From positions 1 through 6,071 of the forward strand of contig JAUVCY010000128.1 of NCBI GenBank assembly GCA_030595585.1: a DNA stretch of 6,071 nt, read 5' to 3'. Under the pieces are notes generated by a model. That model saw nothing but the letters and a program-made list of their open reading frames with translations, had not been told where the DNA came from and did not search any database. This stretch comes from Thermoplasmatota archaeon (GTDB lineage: Archaea; Thermoplasmatota; Penumbrarchaeia; Penumbrarchaeales; Penumbrarchaeaceae). Positions 5,588-6,071 of the stretch are shown piece after piece. Position 1 is the stretch's first letter; each line of letters begins with the position of its first letter. The position numbers and the translations under genes were made by a program.

Positions 5588-6071
5588 ATCTTCGATGATA
5601 TTGCCGTTATCATCACGATCCTTCCCCTTATTTTTCACCAGGACAAGAAACAATATGAGATAGAGGAGCTGAAGAGGAATGGTGAAAGAGAGGAATATGA
5701 ACATCGGTTTCGAGAAGGACCAATGGTATTCAAAACCAAAATCGAAAAGTGGGTTCCAGAGAAAGAGACAGATGGAGGAAATGACCATGGTGACAGGTGT
5801 GGCCCTGATCATCAGTTTTCTATTGATATCCCCGAATCCAAGCGAGCCAATGATCAGGTTGGTCATGGATATCAGGTACAGGCCAGCGATAGGCAGGATC
5901 ACTATCAGAATGTAGATGATGCTCATTATCAATAATGTCCCGGTCCCCACGAGGTGGCCCAGAAATACCCCATACATTAACAAAAAAAAGAAGATTATGG
6001 TCGAGCCCATAAAGAACATAAGGCTGATGGAGGCGTATATTATATTGATGAGAAGATATGGAAAAATGAAC
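5573..6071 (-). CDS. Multi-pass membrane protein, unknown function (5' partial)
   Basis: The frame has an ATG at 6019 but stays open to the right edge, adding 17 hydrophobic codons (FIFPYLLINIIYASISL) that look like part of another helix, so the start is probably outside. Numbered from Met 6019, hydrophobic segments lie at about 4-20, 28-60 (one long or two short), 73-91 and 105-128. NRKLMIR (66-72) and the charged tail KNKGKDRDDNG (129-139) would be cytoplasmic. A conserved-looking W-N-P turn is at 88-90 and an aromatic FEYHW loop at 96-100. I do not recognise a family and no catalytic motif is visible. It is the first visible gene of a two-gene operon with the HAD hydrolase, to which it is joined by ATGA. 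Confidence 0.75.
   Translation of the reverse strand, partial: FIFPYLLINIIYASISLMFFMGSTIIFFFLLMYGVFLGHLVGTGTLLIMSIIYILIVILPIAGLYLISMTNLIIGSLGFGDINRKLMIRATPVTMVISSICLFLWNPLFDFGFEYHWSFSKPMFIFLSFTIPLQLLYLILFLVLVKNKGKDRDDNGNIIEDGELK

Noticed and set aside
5679..5935. Two + strand open frames of 70-78 codons opposite the partial membrane protein
   Set aside because: They are antisense to a frame with clear membrane helices and positive-inside loops, and neither has an SD site or recognisable motif.

Overview
The window looks archaeal, most likely Euryarchaeota in the broad sense (a Thermoplasmata-like lineage would fit). This is an inference. It rests on TATA-type promoter elements rather than -35/-10 pairs, Shine-Dalgarno (SD) sites of the GGAG/GGTGA kind, heavy use of AGG (Arg) and ATA (Ile) codons, and a surface protein built from Ig-like repeats. 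No rRNA, tRNA, CRISPR array, insertion sequence or phage gene is visible, and the lineage cannot be fixed from these genes alone.

Layout: three genes on the + strand meet three on the - strand at about 4040-4070. The + strand carries (1) the 3' part of a cell-surface protein with about 91-residue Ig-like repeats, one membrane helix and a C-terminal cytoplasmic J domain (1-1334, open at the left edge); (2) a 221-residue lipoprotein made of two tandem 99-residue repeats (1490-2155); and (3) a 596-residue DEAD-box RNA helicase with a bacterial DeaD/CsdA-type C-terminal RNA-binding domain (2249-4039). The - strand, read from the right, carries (4) a multi-pass membrane protein open at the right edge (5573-6071), (5) a HAD-superfamily hydrolase whose start overlaps the stop of gene 4 as ATGA (4893-5576), and (6) a signal-peptide-bearing five-helix membrane protein with its own TATA box and SD site (4071-4790).

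How they work together: genes 4 and 5 look like a translationally coupled operon. A 10-bp hairpin and a T6 run separate them from gene 6, whose promoter sits between those two elements. Genes 1 and 2 are both surface proteins with N-glycosylation sequons, but 155 bp and a candidate promoter lie between them, so a shared function is not shown. The helicase is likely an independently transcribed RNA-remodelling factor. No multi-gene novel system is evident. The most unusual item is the membrane-anchored Ig-repeat/J-domain protein, which would place an Hsp70-recruiting module directly under a surface-exposed ectodomain.
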